From the NCBI RefSeq assembly GCF_004959925.1, contig NZ_SPUW01000002.1, forward strand, positions 963,059 to 1,027,058: a stretch of 64,000 bases of DNA, read 5' to 3'. Shown here piece by piece: positions 34,801 to 43,626 of this stretch (positions are counted from its first letter, which is position 1; the number at the start of each line of letters is the position of its first letter). The position numbers were made by a program, and so were the translations under genes. Below the pieces are notes generated by a model. It made no database searches and was not told the origin of the DNA. It was given only the letters and a program-made list of their open reading frames with translations. Origin of the DNA: Pseudooceanicola onchidii (GTDB taxonomy: Bacteria; Pseudomonadota; Alphaproteobacteria; Rhodobacterales; Rhodobacteraceae).

Positions 34801-35607
34801 ATGCCGCTCGATCTTGATATCACCCGTTTTGCCAACCTCGCGCTCGATCCGCAGGACGACGGCGTCTGGGTGGTGACCCTGAACCGCCCGCACAAGCGCA
34901 ATGCGCTGGATCTGGCCACGGTCGAAGAACTGGTCGACTTCTTCTCGACCGCCCCGCGTGCCGGGGTGCGGGCCGTGGTGCTGCGCGGCGCGGGCGATCA
35001 TTTCTGTGCCGGTCTGGACCTGATCGAACACCATGACGCCGACCGCAGCCCGGCGGATTTCATGCATGTCTGCCTGCGCTGGCACGAGGCCTTCAACAAG
35101 ATGGAATACGGCGGTGTCCCCGTCATCGCGGCGCTGACCGGGGCGGTCGTCGGCGGCGGGCTTGAACTTGCGGCCTCGGCCCATGTGCGGGTGATGGACG
35201 AGACGACCTATTTCGCCCTGCCCGAGGGGCAGCGGGGCATCTTTACCGGCGGTGGCGCGACGATCCGGGTGTCGGACCTGATCGGCAAGGCGCGGATGCT
35301 GGACATGATCCTGCTGGGGCGCGTGCACCAGGGGCAGGAGGCGGTGGACCTGGGACTGGCGCAGTACCGGGTCGAGGGGTCGTCGTTTGACAAGGCGATG
35401 GAGCTGGCCCGGCGCGCAGCCGAAAACCTGCCGCTGACCAACTTTGCCATCTGTTCCGCGATCAGCCACATGCAGAACATGTCGGCGTTGGACGCGGCCT
35501 ATGCGGAAAGCTGCGTCGCGGGGATCGTGAACACCCAGCCCGCCGCCCGCGAACGGCTGGCCGCCTTTGCCGACAAGAGCGCGGCGCGGATCCGGCCGAA
35601 TTCGTGA
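34801..35607 (+). CDS. Crotonase-family enoyl-CoA hydratase, paralogue of 30665
   Basis: A 268-residue crotonase. The oxyanion-hole segments DHFCAGLDL and [14 protein letters not shown] are present, along with both catalytic glutamates (Glu122, Glu142 in ALPEG). Its middle third is strongly similar to the crotonase at 30665 (both read [29 protein letters not shown]). The two genes are therefore likely paralogues, with 3.3 kb between them. It is divergent from acuI. It may hydrate another enoyl-CoA such as a second cinnamoyl-CoA, or acryloyl-CoA (an AcuH-like job). I cannot choose between these. Confidence 0.85.
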   Translation: MPLDLDITRFANLALDPQDDGVWVVTLNRPHKRNALDLATVEELVDFFSTAPRAGVRAVVLRGAGDHFCAGLDLIEHHDADRSPADFMHVCLRWHEAFNKMEYGGVPVIAALTGAVVGGGLELAASAHVRVMDETTYFALPEGQRGIFTGGGATIRVSDLIGKARMLDMILLGRVHQGQEAVDLGLAQYRVEGSSFDKAMELARRAAENLPLTNFAICSAISHMQNMSALDAAYAESCVAGIVNTQPAARERLAAFADKSAARIRPNS

Positions 35608-35718
35608 TCCCTGGCTGACAATCGCGCAACTCCGCCTATTTAACGTGATCGCGAAATAACCTTAGGTCAAGCTGTGGGGCTGGCATAGGCTGGCCCCGCG
35701 CGGCATGGGGGAATCAGC

Positions 35719-36870
35719 ATGGGCGAGATCACGGTACTGGTCGGCACCACCAAGGGGGCCTTCCTGATCGATGGCAGGTCGGGGCGGTCGGGATGGGCCG
35801 TGCGCGGCCCGTTCTGTGACGGCTGGGGCATCAACCACGTCATCGGCGACCCCGAGACCGGCGTGATCTGGGCGGGCGGCGGCGGCGACTGGTCGGGTGC
35901 GGGCGTCTGGCGGTCCGAGGACCATGGCGACAGCTGGCACCTGACCCGGCTGACCAAGGGTCAGATGGATGACTGGGCGGCCAACGACGAAAGCTTCGCC
36001 AAGATGATCGGCTGGACGGAGGCGCCCCTGCCGTTCGAGGGGTTCAGCCAAGTCTGGTCGCTGCATCGGGCGGACGGCAAGCTTTATGCCGGGATGAAGC
36101 CCGCAAGCCTGCTTGTCAGCGAAGACGGCGGCGCGCGTTTCGAAGAACTGCAGGGGCTGGCGCAGCATCCCACGCGCGACAGCTGGAACCCCGGCGGGGC
36201 GGGGCTGGTGCTGCACACGATCGTGTCGGACCCGCAGGCGCCGGGGAAGATGTGGATCGGGATTTCCGCCGCCGGGGTCTTTGCCACAGAAGACGGCGGC
36301 GCGACCTGGGAGCGGCGCAACCGTCTGGGCAATGCGGGGGCCTGTGCCGATCATCACCACCCGGCGGGGCCCGAAGGTGGAGAGATCGGGCATTGCGTGC
36401 ACAACATGGTGCGGGCGCCGGGGGGCGGTGACCTGATGTACCAGCAGAACCACCACGGCGTCTGGCGGTCGCGCGATGGCGGGCGCAACTGGGATGACGT
36501 GACAGCGGGGCTGCCGTCGACCTTCGGGTTTCCGATCCAGGTGCATCCGCGGGATCCTGCTGTCGTCTGGACCCTGCCGCTGAACGGCGACATGGCGGGG
36601 CGCTTTCCGCCCGATGCGGCTGCGGCGGTCTGGAAAAGCACCGACGGCGGCGACAGCTGGGCGGCCAAACGGGATGGCCTGCCGCAGGTATCGTGTTTCT
36701 TTACCGTGTTGCGGCAGGCGATGGCGGGGGATCGCGCGGATCCGGCGGGGGTCTACTTCGGCACGAACTCCGGTTCGGTCTTTGCCAGCGTGGACGAAGG
36801 CGAAAGCTGGTCGGAAATCGCGCGCCACCTGCCGACGGTGCTTTCGGTCGAGGTGTTGCAGCGCGGGTGA
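35719..36870 (+). CDS. BNR/sialidase-like beta-propeller protein
   Basis: A 383-residue protein made of BNR (Asp-box) repeats: VWRSEDHGDSW, SEDGGARFEEL, ATEDGGATWERR, WRSRDGGRNWDDV, KSTDGGDSWAAK and SVDEGESWSE. These form a beta-propeller similar to VPS10/sialidase-like or photosynthesis-system assembly (Ycf48-like) proteins. There is no signal peptide, so it is cytosolic as predicted, which argues against a sialidase; catalytic sialidase residues (an Arg triad) are not evident. The preceding 111-base gap and the ATG with GGGGGAATCAGC support this start. Function unknown. Confidence 0.8.
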   Translation: MGEITVLVGTTKGAFLIDGRSGRSGWAVRGPFCDGWGINHVIGDPETGVIWAGGGGDWSGAGVWRSEDHGDSWHLTRLTKGQMDDWAANDESFAKMIGWTEAPLPFEGFSQVWSLHRADGKLYAGMKPASLLVSEDGGARFEELQGLAQHPTRDSWNPGGAGLVLHTIVSDPQAPGKMWIGISAAGVFATEDGGATWERRNRLGNAGACADHHHPAGPEGGEIGHCVHNMVRAPGGGDLMYQQNHHGVWRSRDGGRNWDDVTAGLPSTFGFPIQVHPRDPAVVWTLPLNGDMAGRFPPDAAAAVWKSTDGGDSWAAKRDGLPQVSCFFTVLRQAMAGDRADPAGVYFGTNSGSVFASVDEGESWSEIARHLPTVLSVEVLQRG

Positions 36871-36885
36871 GGGGCGTCGCGGTTT

Positions 36886-36928
36886 CGGGGGAGAGGGGCT
36901 GGCCCCCTCACCCTAACCCTCTCCCCCG
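36886..36928. repeat. Long inverted repeat between convergent genes (family B)
   Basis: CGGGGGAGAGGG (36886-36897) is perfectly complementary to CCCTCTCCCCCG (36917-36928) with a 19-base loop. It lies between the BNR gene and the convergent marR gene, and may terminate both. Composition matches the G/C-tract elements at 33597 and 48141. Confidence 0.65.
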
Positions 36929-36962
36929 AGGGAAGAGGGGATCCCGGCGCCTGTCGTGGGCG

Positions 36963-37409
36963 TCAGTCCCCTGACGTCGCGGTGGCCTTCTGGGCCAGCG
37001 CGATGAACTGGGCGTATTCCTGCGGGGTGAGGCCGGGAAGGATGTCGGCCTGCAGCGCTTCGACCACGGGGGTCAGTTCGGCCAGCAGGGCGCGGCCCTG
37101 GGGCGTCAGCGCCAGCACGCGGGCGCGTTTGTCGCGCGGGCTGACGTCGCGGGTCAGCAGGCCCTTCTGTTCCAGCCGGTCGACCACGGCGCCGGTGGTG
37201 GCGCGGTCCTTGGCGATGGCCTCGGCCAGGCCCGCCTGATCGACACCCTCGTTCTGGCCGATGGCATCCAGCGCGACGAACTGGATCGGCGTCACGTCAT
37301 GGCCCGCGGCCTTCACGCCCTCGGTGAACACCTTTGTCGACAGCTGGTGCAGCCTGCGGATCAGGTGGCCGGGCAGGGCGGCGCTGCGGGTCTTGATCTG
37401 GTCTGGCAT
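36963..37409 (-). CDS. mobR: MarR-family regulator of 3-hydroxybenzoate oxidation (MobR-like)
   Basis: A 148-residue MarR protein. The helix-turn-helix/wing region reads TPIQFVALDAIGQNEGVDQAGLAEAIAKDRATTGAVVDRLEQKGLLTRDVSPRDKRARVLALTPQG. It is divergently transcribed from mobA across a 120-base gap carrying a perfect palindrome. In Comamonas testosteroni, MobR (MarR family) represses the divergent mobA and is released by 3-hydroxybenzoate; I infer the same arrangement here. The ATG at 37409 was chosen because the longer frame would run antisense through mobA. Confidence 0.82.
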   Translation of the reverse strand: MPDQIKTRSAALPGHLIRRLHQLSTKVFTEGVKAAGHDVTPIQFVALDAIGQNEGVDQAGLAEAIAKDRATTGAVVDRLEQKGLLTRDVSPRDKRARVLALTPQGRALLAELTPVVEALQADILPGLTPQEYAQFIALAQKATATSGD

Positions 37410-37492
37410 GGAAACCTCTCGTCCTGACAGATGCTTATCGGAAAAAGATATGTCGGCATACTTTTTTCTTTGCGCTCGGCTGGAATCGCTGT

Positions 37493-37516
37493 AATTGATA
37501 TGTTGACTTATCAATT
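37493..37516. promoter_or_regulatory. Palindromic operator between mobR and mobA
   Basis: AATTGATA (37493-37500) and TATCAATT (37509-37516) are perfect 8-base inverted arms around TGTTGACT. It lies 14 bases before the mobA start codon, and the spacer carries a TTGACT -35-like hexamer. The size and position fit a MarR dimer site that would block mobA transcription. Confidence 0.65.
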
Positions 37517-37529
37517 TCGGGAGGATGCC

Positions 37530-39377
37530 ATGCAATATCACCTGACCGGGTTTCGTCCCGGCGATCCGGAGCTTCATCCCGCCGCTCGGACGCAGGGCCC
37601 GCTGCCCGAAACGCTCGACGTGCTGATCGTCGGCTGCGGGCCGGCCGGGCTGACGCTGGCGGCCTATCTGGCGGGTTTCCCGGGGATCGAAACGCGCATC
37701 GTCGAACGCAAGGACGGGCCGCTGGAAAAGGGGCAGGCCGACGGGATTTCCTGCCGCTCGATGGAGATGTTCCAGGCCTTCGGCTTTGCCGACACGGTGA
37801 TGCGGCAGGGCTATTGGGTGAACGAGGTCACCTTCTGGAAGCCCGACCCCGCTGATCCGTCGCGCATCACCCGCAACGGCCGGATCCGCGATGTTGAAGA
37901 GGGGCTGTCGGAAATGCCCCACATGATCCTCAACCAGGCGCGGGTGCATGACATGTACCTTGAGGTCATGCGCAAATCGCCCTCGCGGCTGGTGCCGGAC
38001 TATGGGCTGAAGCTGGTCGACCTGGACGCGACGGGCACGGGTGATCATCCGGTGACGGTCACGCTGGAACAGCCGGACGGCACGCAGAAAGTGGTCCGCG
38101 CGCGCTATGTCGTCGGCTGTGACGGCGCCCGGTCCGAGGTGCGCCGTGCCATTGGCCGCGAGCTGAAGGGCGACAGCGCCAACCATGCCTGGGGGGTGAT
38201 GGACGTCTTGGTGAATACCGATTTCCCGGACGTGCGGGTGAAGTCGCTGATCCAGTCCGAGGCGGAAGGCACCGTGCTGATCATCCCGCGCGAGGGCGGC
38301 TACCTGGCGCGGTTCTACATCGAGGTCGACAAGCTGGCCGAGGGGGAGCGCGTCCGGTCGCGCAACATCCGGGTCGAGGATCTGATCGCCGCCGCCGGGC
38401 GCATCCTGCGGCCCTACACGCTGGACGTGCGCGACGTGGTCTGGTGGTCGGTCTACGAGATCGGGCAGCGGCTGACCGACCGGTTCGACGACGCCGAAGA
38501 TGGCGCGCTGCCGCATGTCTTCATCGCCGGGGACGCCTGCCACACCCACAGCCCCAAGGCGGGGCAGGGGATGAACGTGTCAATGGGCGATGCGTTCAAT
38601 CTGGGCTGGAAGCTGGTGCAGGTGCTGACGGGGCGGTCCGATCCGGCGTTGCTGGCAAGCTATTCCGAGGAACGGCAGGCCGTGGCGCAGGACCTGATCG
38701 ACTTTGACCGCGAATGGTCGCGGGTGATCTCGGCGCGGGATGCCGGGGGCGGGGAGACGCCGAAGTTCCAGGAGGCTTTCATCAAGAACGGGCGCTACAC
38801 GGCTGGGATGTCGGTGGTCTATGCCCCCTCGGCCCTGACCGGCGACGGAGCGCATCAGGCGCTGGCCACGGGGTATCCGGTCGGCGCGCGGTTCCATTCG
38901 GCGCCGGTCGTGCGGCTGGCCGATTCCAAGGCGATGGAGCTGGGGCATGTCATTGGGGTGTCGGCCCGCTGGACGGTCTTTGCCTTTGCGCCCGAGGGCG
39001 ACGGCGGGCAGGCGGGGGGCGCGCTGGCACGGGCCTGCGAGGGTGTCGCCCGCGTCGCCGCCGGCATCACGCCAGAGGGGGCCGATGCGGATGCGGTCAT
39101 CGACCTGCGCGCGGTCCTGCCCGAAGGCCACAGGGACCTGGCTTACGAGGTCATGCCGGAGGTGCTGAAGCCCAGGAAGGGCCCCCTCGGCCTGATGGAT
39201 TATGAAAAGGTTTTTGCGCGTGGGGAGGGGGCGGATATCTACGATCTGCGTGAGATCGATCGTACGCGTGGCGCGCTGGTCGTGGTGCGGCCGGACCAGT
39301 ATGTCGCCACCATCCTGCCGCTGGAGGATACGCAGGGCCTGGCGGCGTTCTTTGCCGGCGTGTTCCGGGCGGTGTGA
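37530..39377 (+). CDS. mobA: 3-hydroxybenzoate 4-monooxygenase (FAD)
   Basis: A 615-residue class A flavin monooxygenase that converts 3-hydroxybenzoate to protocatechuate with NADPH and O2. The N-terminal HLTGFRPGDP, GCGPAGLTLAA (FAD GxGxxG), GQADGISCRSMEMF, VIVGCDGARS-like DG motif (YVVGCDGARSEVRRAIGR) and GDACHTHSPKAGQGMNVSMGDAFNLGWKL match Comamonas MobA closely as I recall its sequence. The C-terminal thioredoxin-like domain ends GALVVVRPDQYVATILPL, as in that enzyme. GGGAGGATGCC precedes the ATG. It would link aromatic degradation to the protocatechuate ring-cleavage pathway, which is not in this window. Confidence 0.92.
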   Translation: MQYHLTGFRPGDPELHPAARTQGPLPETLDVLIVGCGPAGLTLAAYLAGFPGIETRIVERKDGPLEKGQADGISCRSMEMFQAFGFADTVMRQGYWVNEVTFWKPDPADPSRITRNGRIRDVEEGLSEMPHMILNQARVHDMYLEVMRKSPSRLVPDYGLKLVDLDATGTGDHPVTVTLEQPDGTQKVVRARYVVGCDGARSEVRRAIGRELKGDSANHAWGVMDVLVNTDFPDVRVKSLIQSEAEGTVLIIPREGGYLARFYIEVDKLAEGERVRSRNIRVEDLIAAAGRILRPYTLDVRDVVWWSVYEIGQRLTDRFDDAEDGALPHVFIAGDACHTHSPKAGQGMNVSMGDAFNLGWKLVQVLTGRSDPALLASYSEERQAVAQDLIDFDREWSRVISARDAGGGETPKFQEAFIKNGRYTAGMSVVYAPSALTGDGAHQALATGYPVGARFHSAPVVRLADSKAMELGHVIGVSARWTVFAFAPEGDGGQAGGALARACEGVARVAAGITPEGADADAVIDLRAVLPEGHRDLAYEVMPEVLKPRKGPLGLMDYEKVFARGEGADIYDLREIDRTRGALVVVRPDQYVATILPLEDTQGLAAFFAGVFRAV

Positions 39378-39404
39378 CGCGGCGGGGCTGGCTCTGTCGT
39401 GGCC

Positions 39405-40418
39405 TCAGGGCTTTGCAAACTTCGCCCGCGTGCGGTTTGCAAAGCCGACAAGCGACAGCATGACAGGCACTTCGACCAGAACGCCCACCACTGTCGCCAG
39501 TGCGGCACCAGAGTTCAGTCCAAAGAGGCTGATCGCCACCGCCACGGCGAGTTCGAAGAAGTTCGATGTGCCGATCAGCGCGCAGGGGGCCGCGATGCGA
39601 TGCGGGACCTTCAACGCATAGGCGGCGCCATACGCGAGGGCGAAGATCCCGTAGCTTTGGATGAGGATCGGCACGGCAATCAGGGCGATGACCGTGGGGC
39701 GCGACAGGATGACCTCTCCTTGCAGGCCAAAGAGGATCGCGACCGTGGCGATCAGGCCGATCATCGACAGGGGCTTGATCCGGGCGGTGAAGGCGTCGAT
39801 CGCGGCGGGCGAGGCCAGCGCGCGGCGGGTCAGCAGGCCCGCAACCAGCGGCAGCACGACATAGAGAACCGTGGCCAGCACCAGCGTTTCCCACGGGACA
39901 GTGATGTCGGTGACCCCCAGCAGAAGGGCCACGATCGGCGCGAAGGCCACCACCATGATCAGGTCGTTGACCGACACCTGCACCAGCGTGTAGGTCGCAT
40001 CGCCCCGCGTCAGCTGGGACCAGACGAAGACCATGGCGGTACAGGGCGCAGCGCCCAGCAGGATCAGCCCTGCGGTGTATTGCGCCGCATCCTCGGGGTC
40101 GATCCAGGGCGCGAAGACGTGGTCGAAGAAGAGCACGGCCAGAAGGGCCATGCTGAAGGGCTTGATCAGCCAGTTGACGGTCAGCGTCACCAGCAGGCCC
40201 CGGGGTTCTTTCGCGACCCCGGCGACGGCGGCGAAATCGACGTTCACCATCATCGGATAGACCATGGCCCAGATCAGCACGGCCACGACGAGGTTGATCG
40301 AGGCGACCTCGGCCCCGGCGACCAACTGGACAAGGCCCGGGGCGAGCGTGCCGATGGCGAGTCCGGTGATCATCGCAAGTGCGACCCAGAGGGTGAGAAG
40401 GCGTTCAAACGTGCTCAT
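39405..40418 (-). CDS. acr3: Arsenite efflux transporter ACR3
   Basis: A 337-residue inner-membrane carrier with about ten helices, of the ACR3 (BASS-like) family. The As(III)-binding Cys126 in [14 protein letters not shown] is present, as are [20 protein letters not shown] and [18 protein letters not shown]. It exports arsenite made by the ArsC domain encoded upstream. The ATG overlaps the arsJ stop codon (ATGA), so it is the last gene of the ars operon. It is convergent with mobA, with 27 bases between. Confidence 0.93.
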   Translation of the reverse strand: MSTFERLLTLWVALAMITGLAIGTLAPGLVQLVAGAEVASINLVVAVLIWAMVYPMMVNVDFAAVAGVAKEPRGLLVTLTVNWLIKPFSMALLAVLFFDHVFAPWIDPEDAAQYTAGLILLGAAPCTAMVFVWSQLTRGDATYTLVQVSVNDLIMVVAFAPIVALLLGVTDITVPWETLVLATVLYVVLPLVAGLLTRRALASPAAIDAFTARIKPLSMIGLIATVAILFGLQGEVILSRPTVIALIAVPILIQSYGIFALAYGAAYALKVPHRIAAPCALIGTSNFFELAVAVAISLFGLNSGAALATVVGVLVEVPVMLSLVGFANRTRAKFAKP

Positions 40419-41674
40419 GCGGCGGATCCCTCTGCGCTCAGGCGGCCCGAGGTGAGGGCGGCGAAGGCCACCATGATGGCTGCGGTGCCAAGGACCATCG
40501 GCAAGCCGCCGATCTGGTAGGTCAGCCCGGACAGAAGCGTGCCGATCAGCCGTCCGCCGGCGTTGGCCATGTAGTAGAAGCCGACGTCCATGGTCACACG
40601 CTCGGACCGCGTGAAGGCGAGGATCAGGTAGGAGTGCAGCGAGGAGTTCACCGCAAAGACTGCGCCGAAAGCCAGAAGGCCCGCGACCAGAGTGGCCGTC
40701 AGCCAGGGGGCCGGGCCGGAGCTGGCAAGCGTCGCGGCGGTGAGCACGGCGGGGATCAGCGTCAGGCCGGTGGCCCAGCTGCGGGCCGCGCGGATCAGCG
40801 CAGCCTCGGGCCGGGTGGCGGCGCGTAGGATCCGGGGGGCGGCGGCCTGCACCGCGCCGTAGAGGATGATCCAGAGCGCCATGAACGTCCCGATCATGAA
40901 GAAGGCGGCGCGGTTGCCGGCCTCGGTCCCGTCCGACAGGACCGCGTAGAAGTAGATCGGGATGCCCACGACGAACCAGACATCCCGCGCGCCGAACAGG
41001 AAGACGCGCGCGGCCGACAGCCAGTTGACGTTGGCGGATTTCGAAAAGACCTCTGAAAACTTGGCGCCCTTGCGGCCCGTCGGCAGGCCCGAGGGCATCA
41101 GCGTCGCGACGGCGGCAAGGATCACGGCGAGGATCGCGGCCATCGACAGCACCGACCCGGTGAACCCGAGCGTGGCCAGAAGCGCAGCACCCAGCAGGAA
41201 GCCCACGCCCTTGACCGCGTTCTTCGATCCGGTCAGCACCGCGACCCATCTGAAAAGCCCGCCCTGTCCCGCGGGGGCCAGCAGTTTGACGGCGGATTTC
41301 GACGACATCTTGGCCAGGTCCTTGGCTACTCCGGACGCGCCTTGGACCAGCATCACGAAGGTGACCGAGGCCGCGATGGTCCAGCCCGGGTCAAGCTGCG
41401 TCAGGGCCAGCAGCGCCAGGACCTGAAGGCCGAGCCCGGCGTAGAGGGTCGAAGCCAGGCCAAAGCGCGCGGCGATCCATCCGGCGGCGAGGTTGGTGAT
41501 CATGCCCGCGATTTCGTAAAGGACGAACAGATAGGCCAACTGCACCGGAGTGAAGCCAAGCGTGTGGAAGTGCAGCAGGATCAGCATCCTGAGCGCGCCG
41601 TCTGTCAGCATGAAGGCCCAGTAGGCGGCCGTGACGGCGATATAGGCGGACAGGCCCTGGGGTTTTTCGGTCAT
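40415..41674 (-). CDS. arsJ: ArsJ, organoarsenical (1-arseno-3-phosphoglycerate) efflux MFS permease
   Basis: A 419-residue MFS transporter with twelve predicted helices. It matches ArsJ in [80 protein letters not shown] and [21 protein letters not shown]. ArsJ exports the unstable 1-arseno-3-phosphoglycerate made by the adjacent GAPDH from arsenate, which decomposes outside the cell. GAPDH is the next gene upstream (59 bases), as the pathway requires. Confidence 0.95.
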   Translation of the reverse strand: MTEKPQGLSAYIAVTAAYWAFMLTDGALRMLILLHFHTLGFTPVQLAYLFVLYEIAGMITNLAAGWIAARFGLASTLYAGLGLQVLALLALTQLDPGWTIAASVTFVMLVQGASGVAKDLAKMSSKSAVKLLAPAGQGGLFRWVAVLTGSKNAVKGVGFLLGAALLATLGFTGSVLSMAAILAVILAAVATLMPSGLPTGRKGAKFSEVFSKSANVNWLSAARVFLFGARDVWFVVGIPIYFYAVLSDGTEAGNRAAFFMIGTFMALWIILYGAVQAAAPRILRAATRPEAALIRAARSWATGLTLIPAVLTAATLASSGPAPWLTATLVAGLLAFGAVFAVNSSLHSYLILAFTRSERVTMDVGFYYMANAGGRLIGTLLSGLTYQIGGLPMVLGTAAIMVAFAALTSGRLSAEGSAA

Positions 41675-41704
41675 GCTGGCGTCCCGCGTGCGGATGGGTC
41701 GGAT

Positions 41705-41727
41705 GAGTATTTATGGCAAGATGAAGC
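41705..41727 (+). repeat. Tail of the family A intergenic element
   Basis: GAGTATTTATGGCAAGATGAAGC resembles the 3' part of the elements at 27838 and 48053 (GTATTTTGG..AGAAGAAG). It lies in the arsJ-GAPDH gap. The GC-rich 5' part is missing. Confidence 0.4.
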
Positions 41728-41733
41728 GGGGCC

Positions 41734-42732
41734 TCAGAGAGAGGCGCCCACCATCAGCGCGACATCGACGAGGCGATGCGCATAGCCCATTTCGTTGTCG
41801 TACCAGGCGTAGATCTTCACCTGCGTGCCGTTCACGACCATGGTCGAGGGTGCGTCGATGATCGAGGAGCGCGTGTCGTTGGTGTAGTCGGTCGAGACGA
41901 GGGGGCGGGCTTCGTAGCCGAGGATGTCCTTGAGCGGGCCTTCGGCGGCGGTCTTGAAGAGGGCGTTGACCTCGTCTGCGGTGGTGGGGGTTTCGACCTC
42001 GAACACGCAATCGGTGAGCGAAGCGTTTAGAAGCGGAACGCGCACGGCGTGGCCGTTGAGGCGGCCCTTGAGCTCGGGGTAGATCAGCGTGATCGCGGTG
42101 GCCGAGCCGGTTGTGGTGGGGATCAGCGAGTTGAGCGCAGAGCGCGCGCGACGCAGGTCCTTGGCGGGACGGTCGACGATGGTCTGGGTGTTGGTCACGT
42201 CGTGGATCGTGGTCATCGACCCGTGCTTGATGCGCAGATTTTCATGGATGACCTTGACCACCGGGGCGAGGCAATTGGTGGTGCAGGAGGCGGCGGTGAC
42301 GATGCTGTGCTGTGCCGGATCATAGGTGTCGTCGTTCACGCCGATGACGATGTTGGCGGTCGGGCCGTCCTTGACCGGGGCCGAGACGACAACCTTTTTC
42401 ACGCCGGCGTCGAAATAGGGGGCGAGCTTGGCGTGGGTCTTGAAGACGCCGGTGCAGTCGATCACCACGTCGACACCATCAAGCGGCAGCTGGGTCAGGT
42501 CCGTGGTGCCGATGAAGGGCAGGCGGGTGCCGTCGATGGTCACGCTGTCCGCGTCATGCGCGAAGGTGGCGGGCCAGCGGCCGTGGACCGTGTCGAATTC
42601 CAGCAGGTGGGCGTGCATTTCCGGATCGCCGACCGCATCGTTGATCCAGGCGATCTTCGCGCCGCGTTCAAGCAGCGGGCGGAGGGCGAGCTTGCCCATG
42701 CGGCCAAGGCCGTTGATGGCGTAGGTGGTCAT
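41734..42732 (-). CDS. Arsenic-operon glyceraldehyde-3-phosphate dehydrogenase
   Basis: A 332-residue GAPDH dedicated to arsenate detoxification: with arsenate in place of phosphate it makes 1-arseno-3-phosphoglycerate, which ArsJ exports. The active site is intact (AASCTTNC, Cys150; His177 in GSMTTIH). The N-terminal Rossmann motif is INGLGRMGK rather than the usual GFGRIGR, a mark of the ars-linked branch. I chose the ATG at 42732, which overlaps the ArsR-ArsC stop codon (ATGA). It is unlikely to be the housekeeping Gap. Confidence 0.93.
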   Translation of the reverse strand: MTTYAINGLGRMGKLALRPLLERGAKIAWINDAVGDPEMHAHLLEFDTVHGRWPATFAHDADSVTIDGTRLPFIGTTDLTQLPLDGVDVVIDCTGVFKTHAKLAPYFDAGVKKVVVSAPVKDGPTANIVIGVNDDTYDPAQHSIVTAASCTTNCLAPVVKVIHENLRIKHGSMTTIHDVTNTQTIVDRPAKDLRRARSALNSLIPTTTGSATAITLIYPELKGRLNGHAVRVPLLNASLTDCVFEVETPTTADEVNALFKTAAEGPLKDILGYEARPLVSTDYTNDTRSSIIDAPSTMVVNGTQVKIYAWYDNEMGYAHRLVDVALMVGASL

Positions 42733-43559
42733 TGGCTGGGTTCCTTGGTTCGGCCGATCTCGTCTACGGCGGATTGCAGGGCGATGCGGTCGAGCGTGTC
42801 GATCGGCAGGGCCGCAAAGGCCTCGATCCGGTGCTTGAGCGCGCCGTAGGCCTGTTGAAAGGCGAGGCTTTTTTCGGCGTCGGTGCCGGTCGCCTTGACC
42901 GGGTCGGGCATGCCCCAGTGGCCCGAGATCGGCTGGCCTTCCCAGGCCGGGCATTCCTCGTTCGCGGCCTGGTTGCAGACGGTGAAGACAAAGTCGAGGA
43001 CGGGCGCGTCGGGGCCGCTGAATTCCGACACGTTCTTGGCGCGCAGCACGTCGGTGTCGTGCCCTTTGTCCTGCAGCACCTGCAGGGCAAACGGGTTGAG
43101 CTCGGACTGCGGTTTGGTGCCGGCCGAGTAGACGTTGAACCGGTCGTTCGCCGTGGCACGCAGCAGGCTTTCGGCGAAAATCGACCGAGCCGAGTTGCCG
43201 GTGCAGATGAAGAGGACGTTGTATTTCCGATCCGTCATGGTGGTCATCCCTTGTGAACGGAGAGAGGAGAGGTCCGGGCGGGCGCGGGCGACGTCGACGT
43301 ACAGATCGTCGAACATCTGTCGCACGCGCGTCATGTCGATGGCGTAGAGTAGAGAGGTGCCGTGGCGGTCCTGTGTCACCAGCCCCGCGCCCTGAAGGGC
43401 CGAGAGGTAGGTGGACATGGTGCTTGGCTTGATCGCGAGCGCGGCGGCCAGTTCGCCGGCCGACACGCGGTCAGGATACCGCCGCATCAGCAGGCGAAAG
43501 ACCGCGATCCTGTGCGGATGACCCAAGGTGGTCAGCTGATGCGTGATCTCTATTTCCAT
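42729..43559 (-). CDS. ArsR-ArsC fusion: cysteine-free ArsR repressor plus low-molecular-weight-phosphatase arsenate reductase
   Basis: A 276-residue fusion. Residues 1-100 form an ArsR winged helix ([50 protein letters not shown]). Residues 108-276 form a thioredoxin-type ArsC with the CX5R loop CTGNSAR (Cys119-Arg125) and the redox cysteines Cys195 and Cys203. The ArsR part contains no cysteine at all, so the usual arsenite-binding site is missing. A possible internal start exists: ATG at 43238 (Met108) with AAGGG 9 bases upstream could give free ArsC. First gene of the ars operon. Arsenite efflux and the GAPDH/ArsJ route lie downstream. Confidence 0.92.
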   Translation of the reverse strand: MEIEITHQLTTLGHPHRIAVFRLLMRRYPDRVSAGELAAALAIKPSTMSTYLSALQGAGLVTQDRHGTSLLYAIDMTRVRQMFDDLYVDVARARPDLSSLRSQGMTTMTDRKYNVLFICTGNSARSIFAESLLRATANDRFNVYSAGTKPQSELNPFALQVLQDKGHDTDVLRAKNVSEFSGPDAPVLDFVFTVCNQAANEECPAWEGQPISGHWGMPDPVKATGTDAEKSLAFQQAYGALKHRIEAFAALPIDTLDRIALQSAVDEIGRTKEPSQ

Positions 43560-43561
43560 AG

Positions 43562-43582
43562 TTCATGGAATTATGAAATATA
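43562..43582 (-). promoter_or_regulatory. ars operon promoter and operator
   Basis: An inverted repeat TTCAT-GGAATT-ATGAA (43562-43577) lies 3 bases upstream of the ArsR-ArsC start. On the minus strand a TATATT -10-like hexamer occupies 43582-43577, touching the repeat. No Shine-Dalgarno sequence precedes the ATG, so the message may be leaderless or nearly so. The palindrome is the expected repressor site. Confidence 0.55.
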
Positions 43583-43626
43583 GGCGCCCGTCGCAAGTGA
43601 AGCTTTGGTGACGCTTTTGCGACAGG

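Noticed and set aside
36963..38549. A 528-codon minus-strand frame fusing an antisense stretch to the MarR gene
   Set aside because: The MarR protein begins at 37409; the upstream part runs antisense through mobA and past its promoter.
39399..40520. Plus-strand frame opposite ACR3, rich in Asp, Gly, His and Gln
   Set aside because: Antisense shadow; ACR3 and ArsJ on the minus strand have clear family motifs and coupled starts.
42732..42954. N-terminal extension of the ars GAPDH into the upstream gene
   Set aside because: The extension overlaps the ArsC coding region in another frame; the ATG at 42732 starts exactly at the Rossmann motif and overlaps the upstream stop.
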